The notes below the pieces were generated by a model. That model saw only the letters and a list, made by a program, of their open reading frames with translations, did no database searches and was not told the origin of the DNA. Of a stretch of 64,000 nucleotides of DNA, positions 25,301 through 35,652 are shown in pieces (positions within the stretch are counted from its first letter, which is position 1; every line of letters begins with the position of its first letter). The translations under genes and the position numbers were made by a program. Origin of the DNA: Aquila chrysaetos chrysaetos (Eukaryota; Chordata; Aves; Accipitriformes; Accipitridae). Where the stretch lies: contig NC_044018.1 in NCBI RefSeq assembly GCF_900496995.4, positions 28,872,047 through 28,936,046 on the forward strand, read 5' to 3'.

Positions 25301-28300
25301 AGGGCCATCCACACGTACGTGCCCCCACGCTGGGGGGCAGCGGAGGGGTATTGGGGGGGCTGATGGGCTCGTTGGGGTGCAGGGGGTCCTGGCATGGTTC
25401 AAGGGGGCTGGCTGGGGTGCAGGGGGGCTAGGCAAGGTGCAGGGCGGCTGGTTGGGATGCAGAGGGTCAGGCAGGGTGCAGGGGGGGGGCCGTTTGGGCT
25501 GTAATGGGGCCAAGCAGGGTGCTGGGGGGGCTGTTTGGGTTGTAAAGGGACCATGCAGGGTGCAGGGGGGCTGGTTGGGGTGCAGAGGGGCTAGGTAAGC
25601 TTCAAGGGGGTTTGCTAGGGTGCAGGGGGTCTGGTTGGGGTGCAGTGGGGCTCAGGCAGGGTGCAGGGGGGCTGGCTGGGGTGCAAAGGGTCCACGCAGG
25701 GTGCAGGGAGGCCAAGCAGGGTGCCGGGGGGGCTGTTTGGGCTGTAATGGGACCAGGCAGGGTGCAGGGGGGCTGGTTGGGGTGCAGGGGGGCTGGTTGG
25801 GGTGCAGAGGGGCTAGGTAGGCTTCAAGGAGGCTTGCTAGGGTGCAGGGGGTCTGGTTGGGGTGCGAGGGTCTTGTTGGGGTGCAATGGTGCTCAGGCAG
25901 GATGCAGGGGGGCTGGCTGGGGTGCAATGGGTGCACGCAGGGTGCAGGGAGGCCAAGCAGGGTGCGGGGGGGGGGGCTGGTTAGGGTGCAGGGGTGCCGA
26001 GGCATGGTGCAAGGAGCTGGTTGGGGTGCAGCGGGGAGCCGATCCCCGACGGTGCGGGCGCGGGGCAGGTTCGACCTGGCGACACTGCCGGTGGACTTTG
26101 TGGAGTGCCTGATGCGGTTCCTGCCGACGGAGGCGGAGGTGAAGGCGCTGCGGCAGTACGAGCGGGAGCGCAAGCCGCTGGAGGAGCTGGCGGACGAGGA
26201 CCGCTTCATGCTGCAGTTCAGCAAGGTGGAGCGGCTGCCCCAGCGCATGGCCATCATGGCCTTCCTCGGCAACTTCGCCGAAAACCTCCAGATGCTGACA
26301 CCGGTACAGAGCCGGGGAGAGAGGGGGATCGCACCCACTGGGGGTGACTGGACCCTGCGCCCCAGCTGAGTCCCCCCTCCCCGTTCTGTCCCCCTGCAGC
26401 AGCTCAATGCCATCATCGCGGCCTCGGCCTCCGTCAAGTCCTCGCAGAAGCTGAAGCACATGTTGGAGGTGAGCATGGGGAGGCCAGAGGACGTGGGGAC
26501 AAGCTGGGTTGGAGTCCTGCCCTCCATCCTCGCCCGTAGCTGGGCAGGTGGGGGTCCCATGGGGGTCTCGCTCCTCCCTGACCCCACCATCCCTGGTGCT
26601 TTTCCCCTGCAGATTATCTTGGCGCTGGGCAACTACATGAACAGCAGCAAACGCGGCGCTGTCTACGGCTTCAAACTACAGAGCCTGGACCTGGTGGGCA
26701 ACCCCAGACTCCCTGCCCGGGTCCCTGGGACCGCATGGGCTCCCCAGGGTCCCGTGCCACAGCCATGACCCACCCCCAAATTGTCCTGCAGCTCCTGGAC
26801 ACCAAGTCAACGGACAGGAAGATGACGCTGCTGCATTTCATCGCGCTGACGGTGCGGGAGAAGTACCCCGAGCTGGCAACCTTCTGGCAGGAGCTGCACT
26901 TCGTGGAGAAGGCGGCCGCAGGTGCCCCCCCCGTCCCCATGCCCCCAGCTCGCCATCCCCCGGGGCTGTGGGTCCCCTGACCCGTCCCTGTGGCCCCGCA
27001 GTGTCCCTGGAGAACGTGCTGTTGGACGTGAAGGAGCTGGGTCGGGGAATGGAGTTGCTGCGACGGGAGTGCGGGCTGCACGAGAACAGCGTCCTGCGTT
27101 CCTTCCTGGCCGCCAGCGAGGGCAAGCTGGAGCGGCTGCAGAAGGACGCGCGGACGGCCGAGGTGAGGGCTGCGGAGCGGCTGTGCCTTGCACGGCCCTT
27201 GCACACGCCGTGTCATGCATGCCTTACTTTGCATAGCTCTCTTGCATGCCTCGCTTTGCGCGCTCCTCGTGTACGCCTGCCTTGCTTTGCACGCTCCTCG
27301 TGCGTGCCTTGCTTTGCACGGCTCTTGTCCACGCCTTGCTTTGCACGCTCCTCATGCACGCCTTGTCACGCACGCCTTACTTTGCATGCTCCTCCTGTAC
27401 GCCTGCCTTGCTTTGCACGCTCCTCGTGCGTGCCTTGCTTTGCACGGCCCTCGTGCACGTCTTGCTTTGCGCAGCCCTCGTGCATGCCTTGCTTTACACG
27501 CTCCTCATGCACGCCTGCTTTGCTTTGCATGGCCTTCGTGCACGTCTGTCTTTGCACGCCCCTCGTGCCAGGAGGCCACCAGGAGCTGCGGGACGTGCAG
27601 CCGGTCGGTGACCGTCCCGTCCCCCTCCCCAGGACGCCTACAACACGGTGGTGCGGTATTTTGGCGAGAGCCCCAAGACGACTCCCCCGTCCGTCTTCTT
27701 CCCGGTCTTTGTCCGGTTCATCCGCTCCTACAAGGTGAGGTGGGGCCGGGAGGGGACACATGGGGGGGTCGGTGACACTGGTGCTGGGGGTGGGGGCTGG
27801 CTCCCACCGCCGCCCCCTCGCCCCGGCAGGATGCGGAGCAGGAGAACGAGACGCGGAAGAAGCAGGAGGAGGTGATGCGGGAGAAGCTGCTGGCGCAGGA
27901 GGCTAAGAAGCAGGAGAAGGTGAGCGTGGATGGGCGCGTGGGTGGGCTGGGTGGGGGGACACGGAGGAGACACCTGTGTCCCCAACCCGGGACCCCCGCG
28001 TCTCCCTCGCAGCGGAACAAGTGGCAGCAGCAGGAGCTGATTGCGGAGCTGCGGCGGCGCCAGGCCAAGGACCATCGCCCCGTCTACGAGGGCAAGGATG
28101 GCACCATCGAGGACATCATCACCGGTACGGCCCCCGCCGCCGCCCCCCCCGACCCGGACACCTGGGTCTCGCCTGCGTGCGGGGGCTGACGTCTCCCTGT
28201 CCGTCCCCCCCTGCCCATGCCCCCCCCACCCCTGCAGCGCTGAAGAGCGTCCCGTTCACGGCCCGCACCGCCAAGCGGGGCTCGCGCTTCTTCTGCGACC

Positions 28301-28329
28301 CGTCCCACCACGACGAGTCCAGCTGTTAG
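16349..28329 (+). CDS. FMNL3: FMNL3, formin-like protein 3 (diaphanous-related formin)
   Basis: Actin nucleator/elongation factor of filopodia and lamellipodia. Exon ends: 16349-16502, 19006-19089, 19187-19267, 19356-19432, 20833-20916, 21283-21435, 22567-22675, 22759-22835, 22912-23005, 23298-23372, 23463-23573, 23650-23799, 23950-24051, 24121-24368, 24560-24628, 24896-25020, 25112-25314, 26069-26303, 26400-26468, 26613-26693, 26792-26921, 27002-27162, 27633-27734, 27830-27919, 28013-28124, 28238-28329. About 1,021 aa (human 1,028). N-terminal GTPase-binding/DID half from [16 protein letters not shown] through the coiled coil (VEELEEHL...[14 protein letters not shown]), Pro-rich FH1 in exons 14-15, FH2 from [15 protein letters not shown] through RSWFREA-type core blocks such as [17 protein letters not shown], and DAD at [10 protein letters not shown] near the C-terminus. 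Two single-base excesses: a G5 after the ATG (expected [11 protein letters not shown], the myristoylation start) and a C run in exon 14 (about 24330-24340), after which homology resumes at [17 protein letters not shown]2 was excluded by closer match to FMNL3 and by synteny. Confidence 0.97.
16503..19005. other. FMNL3 intron 1, GC-rich with small tandem repeats
   Basis: The 2.5-kb first intron contains short G-rich repeats at 16985-17095 (GTGGGTGC plus GGGGTCCCC blocks), a long C/G-rich core at 17640-18000, and about three imperfect copies of a roughly 48-bp unit (GGACCCTGGCTGTGC) at 18830-18960. No coding exon or RNA gene recognised; stop-free frames here are compositional. Confidence 0.6.
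20160..20460. repeat. C-rich simple sequence with GTGCA/CACAC motifs (FMNL3 intron 4)
   Basis: Runs of 9-16 C alternate with ATGCA, GTGCACAC and similar steps. The G-rich complement could form quadruplexes. It lies in the 1.4-kb intron between the exons ending at 19432 and starting at 20833. The rest of that intron shows one MEF2-like box (CCAAAAATAG near 19980) but nothing else I can support. Confidence 0.6.
21440..22230. repeat. Minisatellite, 33-bp unit, in FMNL3 intron 6
   Basis: Tandem variants of a block containing GTGCCGTGC, ACCATCCTGCCCGTG; several consecutive copies are exactly 33 bp (for example around 21627-21660 and 21776-21808). Because 33 is a multiple of three, reading frames stay open for hundreds of codons on both strands (Ala/Arg/His/Cys-rich), which mimics a gene. 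Flanks are ordinary intron. Confidence 0.85.
25370..26060. repeat. Minisatellite, about 20-23-bp unit, in FMNL3 intron 17
   Basis: Tandem copies of GGGGTGCAGGGGGGCTGGTT with variants such as AGGCAGGGTGCAG. The strand is strongly G-rich, so quadruplex formation is plausible. The array ends directly before the exon at 26069, whose acceptor sits in GCGGGGCAG rather than a long pyrimidine tract. Confidence 0.85.
27190..27590. repeat. Minisatellite, 27-bp unit, in FMNL3 intron 22
   Basis: About a dozen copies of CTTGCTTTGCACGCTCCTCG plus TGCGTGC with 27-bp spacing and a few 31-bp variants. As the period is a multiple of three, two plus-strand frames remain open and encode Cys/Leu/Ala-rich repeats ([13 protein letters not shown]-like). 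This is an intron, not a protein. Confidence 0.85.
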
Positions 28330-28499
28330 CCCCCAGGTACCACCTGCATGCCCGGTCCCCCCCGGGACCCCCCCCAGACCCCTGGATCCCCCCTGGCCCC
28401 GCATGCCCCCTCCTGCATGCCCTCTCCCCGCATGCCGTCACTCCGGGGTGCCTGGCACCCCCCTGCCCCAGCCCCTTGGAGCGGAGCAGGGTCCTGGTG

Positions 28500-29015
28500 T
28501 GGGAATTCGGTGCAAGGCTCGGTCCCGGCACAGGATCCTGGCACAGGATCCCGGTGTAAGGCTGGGTCCCGCCACAGGATCCCAGTGCAAGGCTGGGTCC
28601 CAGTACAGGGTCCTGGCACAGGATCCCAGTGTAAGGCTGGGTCCCAGCACAGGATCCTGGTGCAAGGCTGGATCCGGGCACAGGATTCCGGTGCAGTGTT
28701 GGGGTTCCGGCACAAGATCTTGGCAAAAGATCCCGGTGCAAGGCTGGGTTCCCAGCATGGGGTCTTTCTTTGATGCAGTGCAGGGTCCCAGTGCAGTACT
28801 GGATCCCAGCACAGATCCCACTGCAGGCTGAGTCCCAGCACAGGATCCCGATGCAAGGCTGGGTCCCAGTAAGGGTCCTGGTGCAAGACTGGGTTTCCAG
28901 CATGGGGTCTTTGCTGCAGTGTGGGTTCCCAGTGCAATACTGAATCCCAGCACGGGGTCCCAGTGCAAAACTGGATCCCAGAGCAGGGTCCCAGTGCGAT
29001 ACTGGGTCCCAGCCC
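28500..29015. repeat. Minisatellite, about 31-bp unit, after the FMNL3 stop
   Basis: Copies of CAGGATCCCAGTGTAAGGCT plus GGGTCCCAGCA (31 bp) with variants to about 40 bp. The array starts some 170 bp past the FMNL3 stop codon, so it lies in the 3' UTR or in a 3' UTR intron: a CAG/GTACC junction just after the stop (about 28336) and later AG and GT sites at 29119 and 29152 allow splicing across it. Confidence 0.8.
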
Positions 29016-29891
29016 AGTGCGTGGAGGACTGGCTCCGAGCTGCCTCAGCCCCGGAGGGGGTCACCTGGGACCACCCCCCAGGCCAGGTGTCCCCTGACAC
29101 TGTCCCTTCCGTCCCACAGCCCGCAGGTGGATCCGCCTGTAGCCGAGCGAGGGTAAGGACCCTGGGTGGTGGTGGTGGGGGGGGAGTGGGGAGCTGCAGC
29201 AGCTGGGCTGCCTCAGTTTCCCCTCCTCACCCTGCTCTGCCCTGCAGGTGCCAGGGGAGGGCTCTGTCCTCCCCCCCGACACTGTCCAAGGCGGGGGAAT
29301 GTCCTCGTGCCACCGTCCTTGCCCAGGCTCGCAGGCGGTGTCCCTGTCCCCTGCACCTGGGGGGGCTCACTGCCCGGACCACCCCCCCCCCAGCCTGCCT
29401 GCGGCAGAGGCCAAATCCTGTCCCCGGCTGCGGTAGGGGCCCAGCGCCGGTGGCTGACCCACGGGGTGCCCCCTCCCCATCGGGGTCCCCTCATCCCAGT
29501 GGGGGTCACTGCCCCAGAGCCCCCATCCCGCTGCGGGGACCACGGGGACCCCCCCCCCCGCACGCTCGTCACTTTGACCACTGATGTGAACACTAATTGC
29601 CAAAAAAAAAGGGACCAAAGCCAGGCCGGGGGGGGGGGGGGGGGCAGCAGGATGGTGCCCCCCACCCCAGACCCCCCCCCCGGACCCTCCCCAGTGACTT
29701 TTTGTACATGTGAAATATATGGATTCTTTTACATGGCCGCTGCCTGCTTGGGGGGGGGGGGGGGTCTGGGGGAGGCACAGAGGCGACCCAGGCATCTGGG
29801 GAGCCCCCCATGCTGGGGGTCCTGTCTCCCTGGGTGGGGGTGACATGCATGTACAGGGACCAGACCCTTAAGCAAGTTTTGCGGCAGTGTT

Positions 29892-29897
29892 ATTAAA
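29892..29897 (+). terminator. FMNL3: FMNL3 poly(A) signal (ATTAAA)
   Basis: ATTAAA variant signal about 1.56 kb beyond the FMNL3 stop. The preceding 29570-29750 stretch (TTTTTGTACATGTGAAATATATGG) looks like typical 3' UTR. No better signal lies between. Confidence 0.6.
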
Positions 29898-29914
29898 GCT
29901 GCAGGATTAAGGGA

Positions 29915-30560
29915 GGGGGGGAGACCTGCTGGGGGGGGGGGGCAGTTCACCCCACTGCTGGCAGCTGTGGGAGACTGGGAGCGGCTTAGGGGAGCTGCAG
30001 TAGAGGGTGGAGGGGCAGGATGTGGCCCCAGGAGCAAAGGAAAAGGAGGATGGAGGGGCAGGATGAGGCCTGAACATCGCTAGGGCAGAGCAAAGGGGGC
30101 ATGGAAGGGCAGGATGGAGCCACGGGACCCCCTGCTAGCAGGCGGTTTGGGGCAGGATGCGGCCATTGCGAAGTCTAAAGGGCTGGGAGGAGCAGGATGC
30201 GGTCATTGCGTCCCTAGGAGAAGGGCAGAAAGGGTTTTGGGAAGGCAGGATGCAGCCCTGGCATCTCTGCTGTCAGGGTATAAGGGGCTGGGAGGGGCAG
30301 GATGTGGCCCTAGACCCCCTCCAGCAGCCGTGCAGCCATGGCACAGCGGGGCAGGATGCGCCCCCCCCCCCCACGGCAGGGCAGGTGCCCGGTCTCCCTC
30401 CCTGAGCCAAGAGCAGCGCCTGCCCCACCAGCCCAGGGATTAGCCCTGAAACAGAGAATAAAAGTTTCCCCTAATCCTCTCGGGGGGGATTACCAGCGCT
30501 GCCGCGCCCATGGCCAGATCCAGACCTGGCCCAGGACCGGCTCCCCCAGCAGCTCCGCTG
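29915..30560. repeat. Intergenic degenerate tandem repeat
   Basis: Loose repeats of GGGGCAGGATGCGGCC and GGGCTGGGAGGAGCAGGATG spaced about 50-70 bp, between the convergent FMNL3 and SMIM41-like genes. AATAAA at 30459 lies on the plus strand with no gene to serve. A possible minus-strand ATTAAA (plus-strand TTTAAT at 30573-30578) could end the SMIM41-like transcript. Confidence 0.55.
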
Positions 30561-30673
30561 GCCCCGTTGCCTTTTAATCCATCTGTACAAGCCAGGGACG
30601 CTGTGGTCCCCAGCGCCGTCCCGCTCCGTCCCTAAGTGCCATCGAAGATGCTGTGGGCAAAGATGCTGCTGTT

Positions 30674-30711
30674 CATCCATCTGTCTATCCGTCCATCCAT
30701 CCATCCATCCG
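30674..30711. repeat. (ATCC)n microsatellite
   Basis: Tetranucleotide run CCATCCATCCATCCATCC preceded by diverged CATCTGTCTATCCGTC. It sits just 3' of the SMIM41-like stop, in its presumed 3' UTR. Confidence 0.85.
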
Positions 30712-30729
30712 CTGGGCTCGGGCTGGTCC

Positions 30730-30948
30730 CTACGCCCCCTCGGCAGCTCCCTCAGCCTCATGGGACGGTCGCCGTTCCCCCTGCGCCGGGGCTGCCACCA
30801 GGCTCTCCGCCTGCAGCAGCAGGTTGCAGCCGAGGAAGAAGATGGCGAAGGTGACGGTGAGGCAGAGCACCAGGACGACGGCAATTTGGGCGGCCTCGGC
30901 CACCCGCGTGTCCCCCCAGGCGCTGGCCTGCGCCAGTGTGGCGTTCAT
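30730..30948 (-). CDS. SMIM41: Small single-pass membrane protein, SMIM41-like (72 aa)
   Basis: Single uninterrupted frame of 72 codons from ATG 30948 to the stop at 30730. N-terminus MNATLAQASAWGDTRVAEAA carries an N-glycosylation sequon (NAT at 2-4). One transmembrane segment spans about residues 21-46 (QIAVVLVLCLTVTFAIFF, LGCNLLL), followed by an acidic/basic Ala-rich cytosolic tail. Length, single helix, the LGCNLL motif and the position beside ATG101 fit small integral membrane protein 41, whose human gene I recall at 12q13.13; I could not align it. The frame extends upstream of the ATG through a Glu run, so a longer start or an upstream exon is possible. Function of the family is unknown. 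Confidence 0.6.
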   Translation of the reverse strand: MNATLAQASAWGDTRVAEAAQIAVVLVLCLTVTFAIFFLGCNLLLQAESLVAAPAQGERRPSHEAEGAAEGA

Positions 30949-31465
30949 CTCCTCCTCCTCTTCCTCCCAGGAGCAGAGTGCTGGCGAGCAGGGCAGTGGC
31001 AGCAGAGCGGTGACGGACAGGGAGGGTTTAAGTGATGTCAGGGACCGTCTTAGCTGCCCGCGCAGCCCCCCTCGCTTGGTTGAGAAGCTGGTGCCCAGCA
31101 GATGCCCCACCCCGGGGGAGGGAAGTAGCTTTGCCCCCCCCCTTGGTGTAGTGGAGGAGTGCAGAGTCCTGCACAGAAGGGGGTTCGCCCCATCCCCTCC
31201 CCTGGGTGTGCTTGGGGGGGCAGCTGGGGCTGCCCCACTCGGGGTACCGCTCCCAGGGTGTAGGCAGCACTGACCTGGCCCAGGGGTGTCAGCCCCCCCA
31301 TGCCACTGCCCATCCCTGCCTCTCCCCACTGCAGCCGGTGAGCCCCACCGCACGGGGACACAGTGGGGTCCCCCAGCTCAGCCTTGGCACCCATTTCCCT
31401 CCCATCCCATGGACACTGGCCCCATCAACAAGCAGGACGTGACCAGACTCCACGTGAAAGGAGAA
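30949..31465. other. Spacer between the SMIM41-like gene and the ATG101 3' end
   Basis: Contains the presumed 5' region of the SMIM41-like gene (minus strand) and the downstream flank of ATG101. No TATA box, CpG island or other exon is clear. Confidence 0.4.
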
Positions 31466-31469
31466 ATAC

Positions 31470-31475
31470 TTTATT
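31470..31475 (-). terminator. ATG101: ATG101 poly(A) signal
   Basis: TTTATT on the plus strand (AATAAA on the minus strand), about 510 bp past the ATG101 stop. The interval 31476-31984 is the 3' UTR. Confidence 0.8.
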
Positions 31476-31984
31476 TTTGCCCCAGAGGAGGCAGTGAGCT
31501 CGTCTCCGGGCCCCGCAGGGAAGCGGCTCAGTCCCAGGGACAGGGGTGCCACCAGGGGTGACATGCGGTGACGAGGCTGGCACAGGCTGTGCCGAGCAAA
31601 TTGAGTTAGAGAGCAGCCGCAGGAGGGGCCGGACAGGGTTCGGACGTCATCCCCTCCCCGTGCTGATCCCCAGCACCGCTTTCTGCTGGGGCCACGAGCC
31701 CAGCGCCGAGCCGGTGCCGCACGCGCCAACCAGCACCTCCCGCCCCGGGGACTCACCACCCCTGGGAGCTGCCAAGCCAGTTCTCCAGGATGGGCAAGCG
31801 CCCCACAGTGCAAACCAAACCAGCAGCAACCTCCAATTAAGGGCCAGGCTGAGTCCAGCTCCTTGCAGAGGCTTTTTAGAGGTGGAGAGGAGGGATCCAA
31901 GCAGAGATGCTGTCCCAAAGAGCCAGGGGCTGTGCTGGAGAGGTGCCACCATGCGGGGTGAACCTGCCTCGGTGGCACCCAGTC

Positions 31985-32777
31985 CTACAGAGCCAGCGTG
32001 TCCTTGATGAGCCGGCGCATGGTGGTAGTGACCGAGGTGCCCAGGGAGTCCGTGATCTGGTAGGAGATCTTGTACAGGTAAGGCTGCACGTCCTTCAGGC
32101 TGGTGTCGAAGACGTTGTCCACCTCCGACTGGGTGGGCATCTTAGGCAGGTACTCGTGGCGGTTCATCACCTCTACGATGTTGATGATCTTCTCGCAGAG
32201 TTTCTCGCCCACCTTCTCCCGGCAGATCTGCCGCTCCTGCTCGTTAGCCAGGTTCACCACATTCACCTTGATGGTCCACAGCTCCCAGGGGATGCACTCA
32301 TCCGAGAAGGGCCAGCGCGACTTCTTCTTCTGGTAGAACTCCAGGGAGATCTGCCCCATCCCGTCGCTGCCCGAGTTGCGCAACGCGTCCTGCCGAGAGA
32401 GCATGTGGCCCTGCTCAGGGGGGGCCAGGGACTGACTTTCCCTTCCCAGGCAAGGACAAGGCACAGCCTACAGGATTTTAAGCTCCCGCTTTCGTCCCTG
32501 ATGGGTCCCTGTGGGGCTCCCTTACCTTGAACTCCCCGACGGCCTTGCGGAGGGCCCGGTCCAGCTCCTCGGAGGAGACACGGACGTAGGCGAAGTCGAT
32601 GAAGTCACAGTCCACATCCTGGGTGCCCACGGTGCCGATGGAGTAGGTGCCCTCCTTCTTGTAGTGGAACTTGCCGGTGCTGCGGTGCAGCAGGACGGTG
32701 TGGAGCACCGCCAGCATGGCCTCCTCCACCTGCCGACCCTCCACCGACACCTCCAGCACCTCCGCACGGCAATTCAT
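31985..32777 (-). CDS. ATG101: ATG101, autophagy initiation factor
   Basis: HORMA-domain subunit of the ULK1-ATG13-FIP200 complex; the family stabilises ATG13 and recruits downstream autophagy factors. Two coding exons: 32777-32526 (84 codons, [20 protein letters not shown] to GEFK) and 32389-31985 ([20 protein letters not shown] to [12 protein letters not shown], stop). Total 218 aa, the same as human, with near identity: [36 protein letters not shown] (the WF-finger region), [19 protein letters not shown]. The frame is intact. A short 5' UTR part continues to 32814, and a non-coding first exon with donor GGGCG/GTGAGTGC starts at 33246. Confidence 0.98.
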
Positions 32778-33229
32778 GGCAGGGGTGGCTCCGGGGGGGG
32801 TGCGACAGCAGGTCCTGTGAGGAAAAAAAGGGTGTTGGCAGGGGGGGTGAGTTGTGCCCCCGCTTGGGTAACAGCCCCTCTACCCACCCACCTTTACTCA
32901 CCCCCTGGGAACCCTGGTGTCCCACTGTGTGCCCTCCCCACCTCTCAGGGACCCAGGCGTCACGGTCCGGGTCCCCCCGTCCTCTCAGGGGCCCAGGAGT
33001 CCCGGTCCGGGCCCCTCAAATACCCCACAGGGCCCCAGACGTCGCCCCCCCCACCATACCGACTCTCCCCCCTCGCAGAGCTCCAGACCCCCCTCACCCT
33101 CGAGGACCCCGGCTCCCCTCGGCCCCCAGCTGCCCTCACCCTCTCCCGGGGCCCCGTCCCCCCTCACCCCCAAGGGTCCCGGCCCCCCCTCACCCTCTGC
33201 CGGGGCCGCGGCCCCCTCAGCGCCGCCGG

Positions 33230-33460
33230 CCCGGCCCGCACTCACCGCCCGGGACCGACCATCTGACGGCGGGGAGGAGGGAAGTGGAGGCAGCCCATCT
33301 AGGTAAGGGGGCGGGTCGGCACACACCATTTACCGAAACGGCGGCGCCTCCCGCTGTAGCAGCCGTGTTTCCTCAATCTGCACCTCGTTTCGTTTAACGC
33401 TGCGCGGCGATGCCGTTTTAGGCCGCGGTGAGGCCCCGGGAATGGAATCGCCTTTCCCGT
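33230..33460 (-). promoter_or_regulatory. ATG101: ATG101 CpG-island promoter
   Basis: The non-coding exon (from 33246 up) is preceded by CpG-rich sequence with AAACGGCGGCGCC near 33337 and no TATA box. The short stretch of unique A/T-containing sequence at 33340-33420 stands out from its surroundings. Confidence 0.55.
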
Positions 33461-33497
33461 TCCGCGGCTTGCCCCCCCCCCCCCCTCCGCATCGCTA

Positions 33498-35235
<1,738 letters not shown>

Positions 35236-35652
35236 CTGTCAGTGGCTCTCAATGTACGTACAAGTTTATATACAGAAAATGGCCAAAAGAGGAGAAAAAA
35301 AAAAAAAAAAAAGAAAAAAATATAAAGGGGAGGGGGATGAGGCTGGGGGGGCCGGAGCCCCTTCCTCACCCCCGCGCTCCCCACTCTGTACAGGATCCGG
35401 CCGCTCGCTATTTACAATGGGGGCATTTTTACAGTGGAGAAGGGGAGCACCGCGCCAGCGATGTCCCCCCCCGGGGGGGAAAGGCACCGGCGGTGCTGTG
35501 CGTCTGCGCCCGGCGCCGTGAAGGCACATGGGGGACCCGGGTGTCCCCAAGAGGACCCAGGCATCTGAGGGGGGACCCAAATGTCCCCAAGGAGGGGGGG
35601 GGGGGGGGGGGGGGCGGGTCAGGGGCTGGTGGCAGCCCCCCCACCCGGGGGC
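35236..35652 (-). other. NR4A1: NR4A1 3' UTR
   Basis: AT-rich island (ATATATTAAATACAG, AAGTTTATATACAG) and an A18 tract at about 35285-35310 next to the NR4A1 stop. Plus-strand TTTATA near 35262 gives the variant minus-strand signal TATAAA; no canonical AATAAA was found, so the end point is approximate. Confidence 0.5.
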
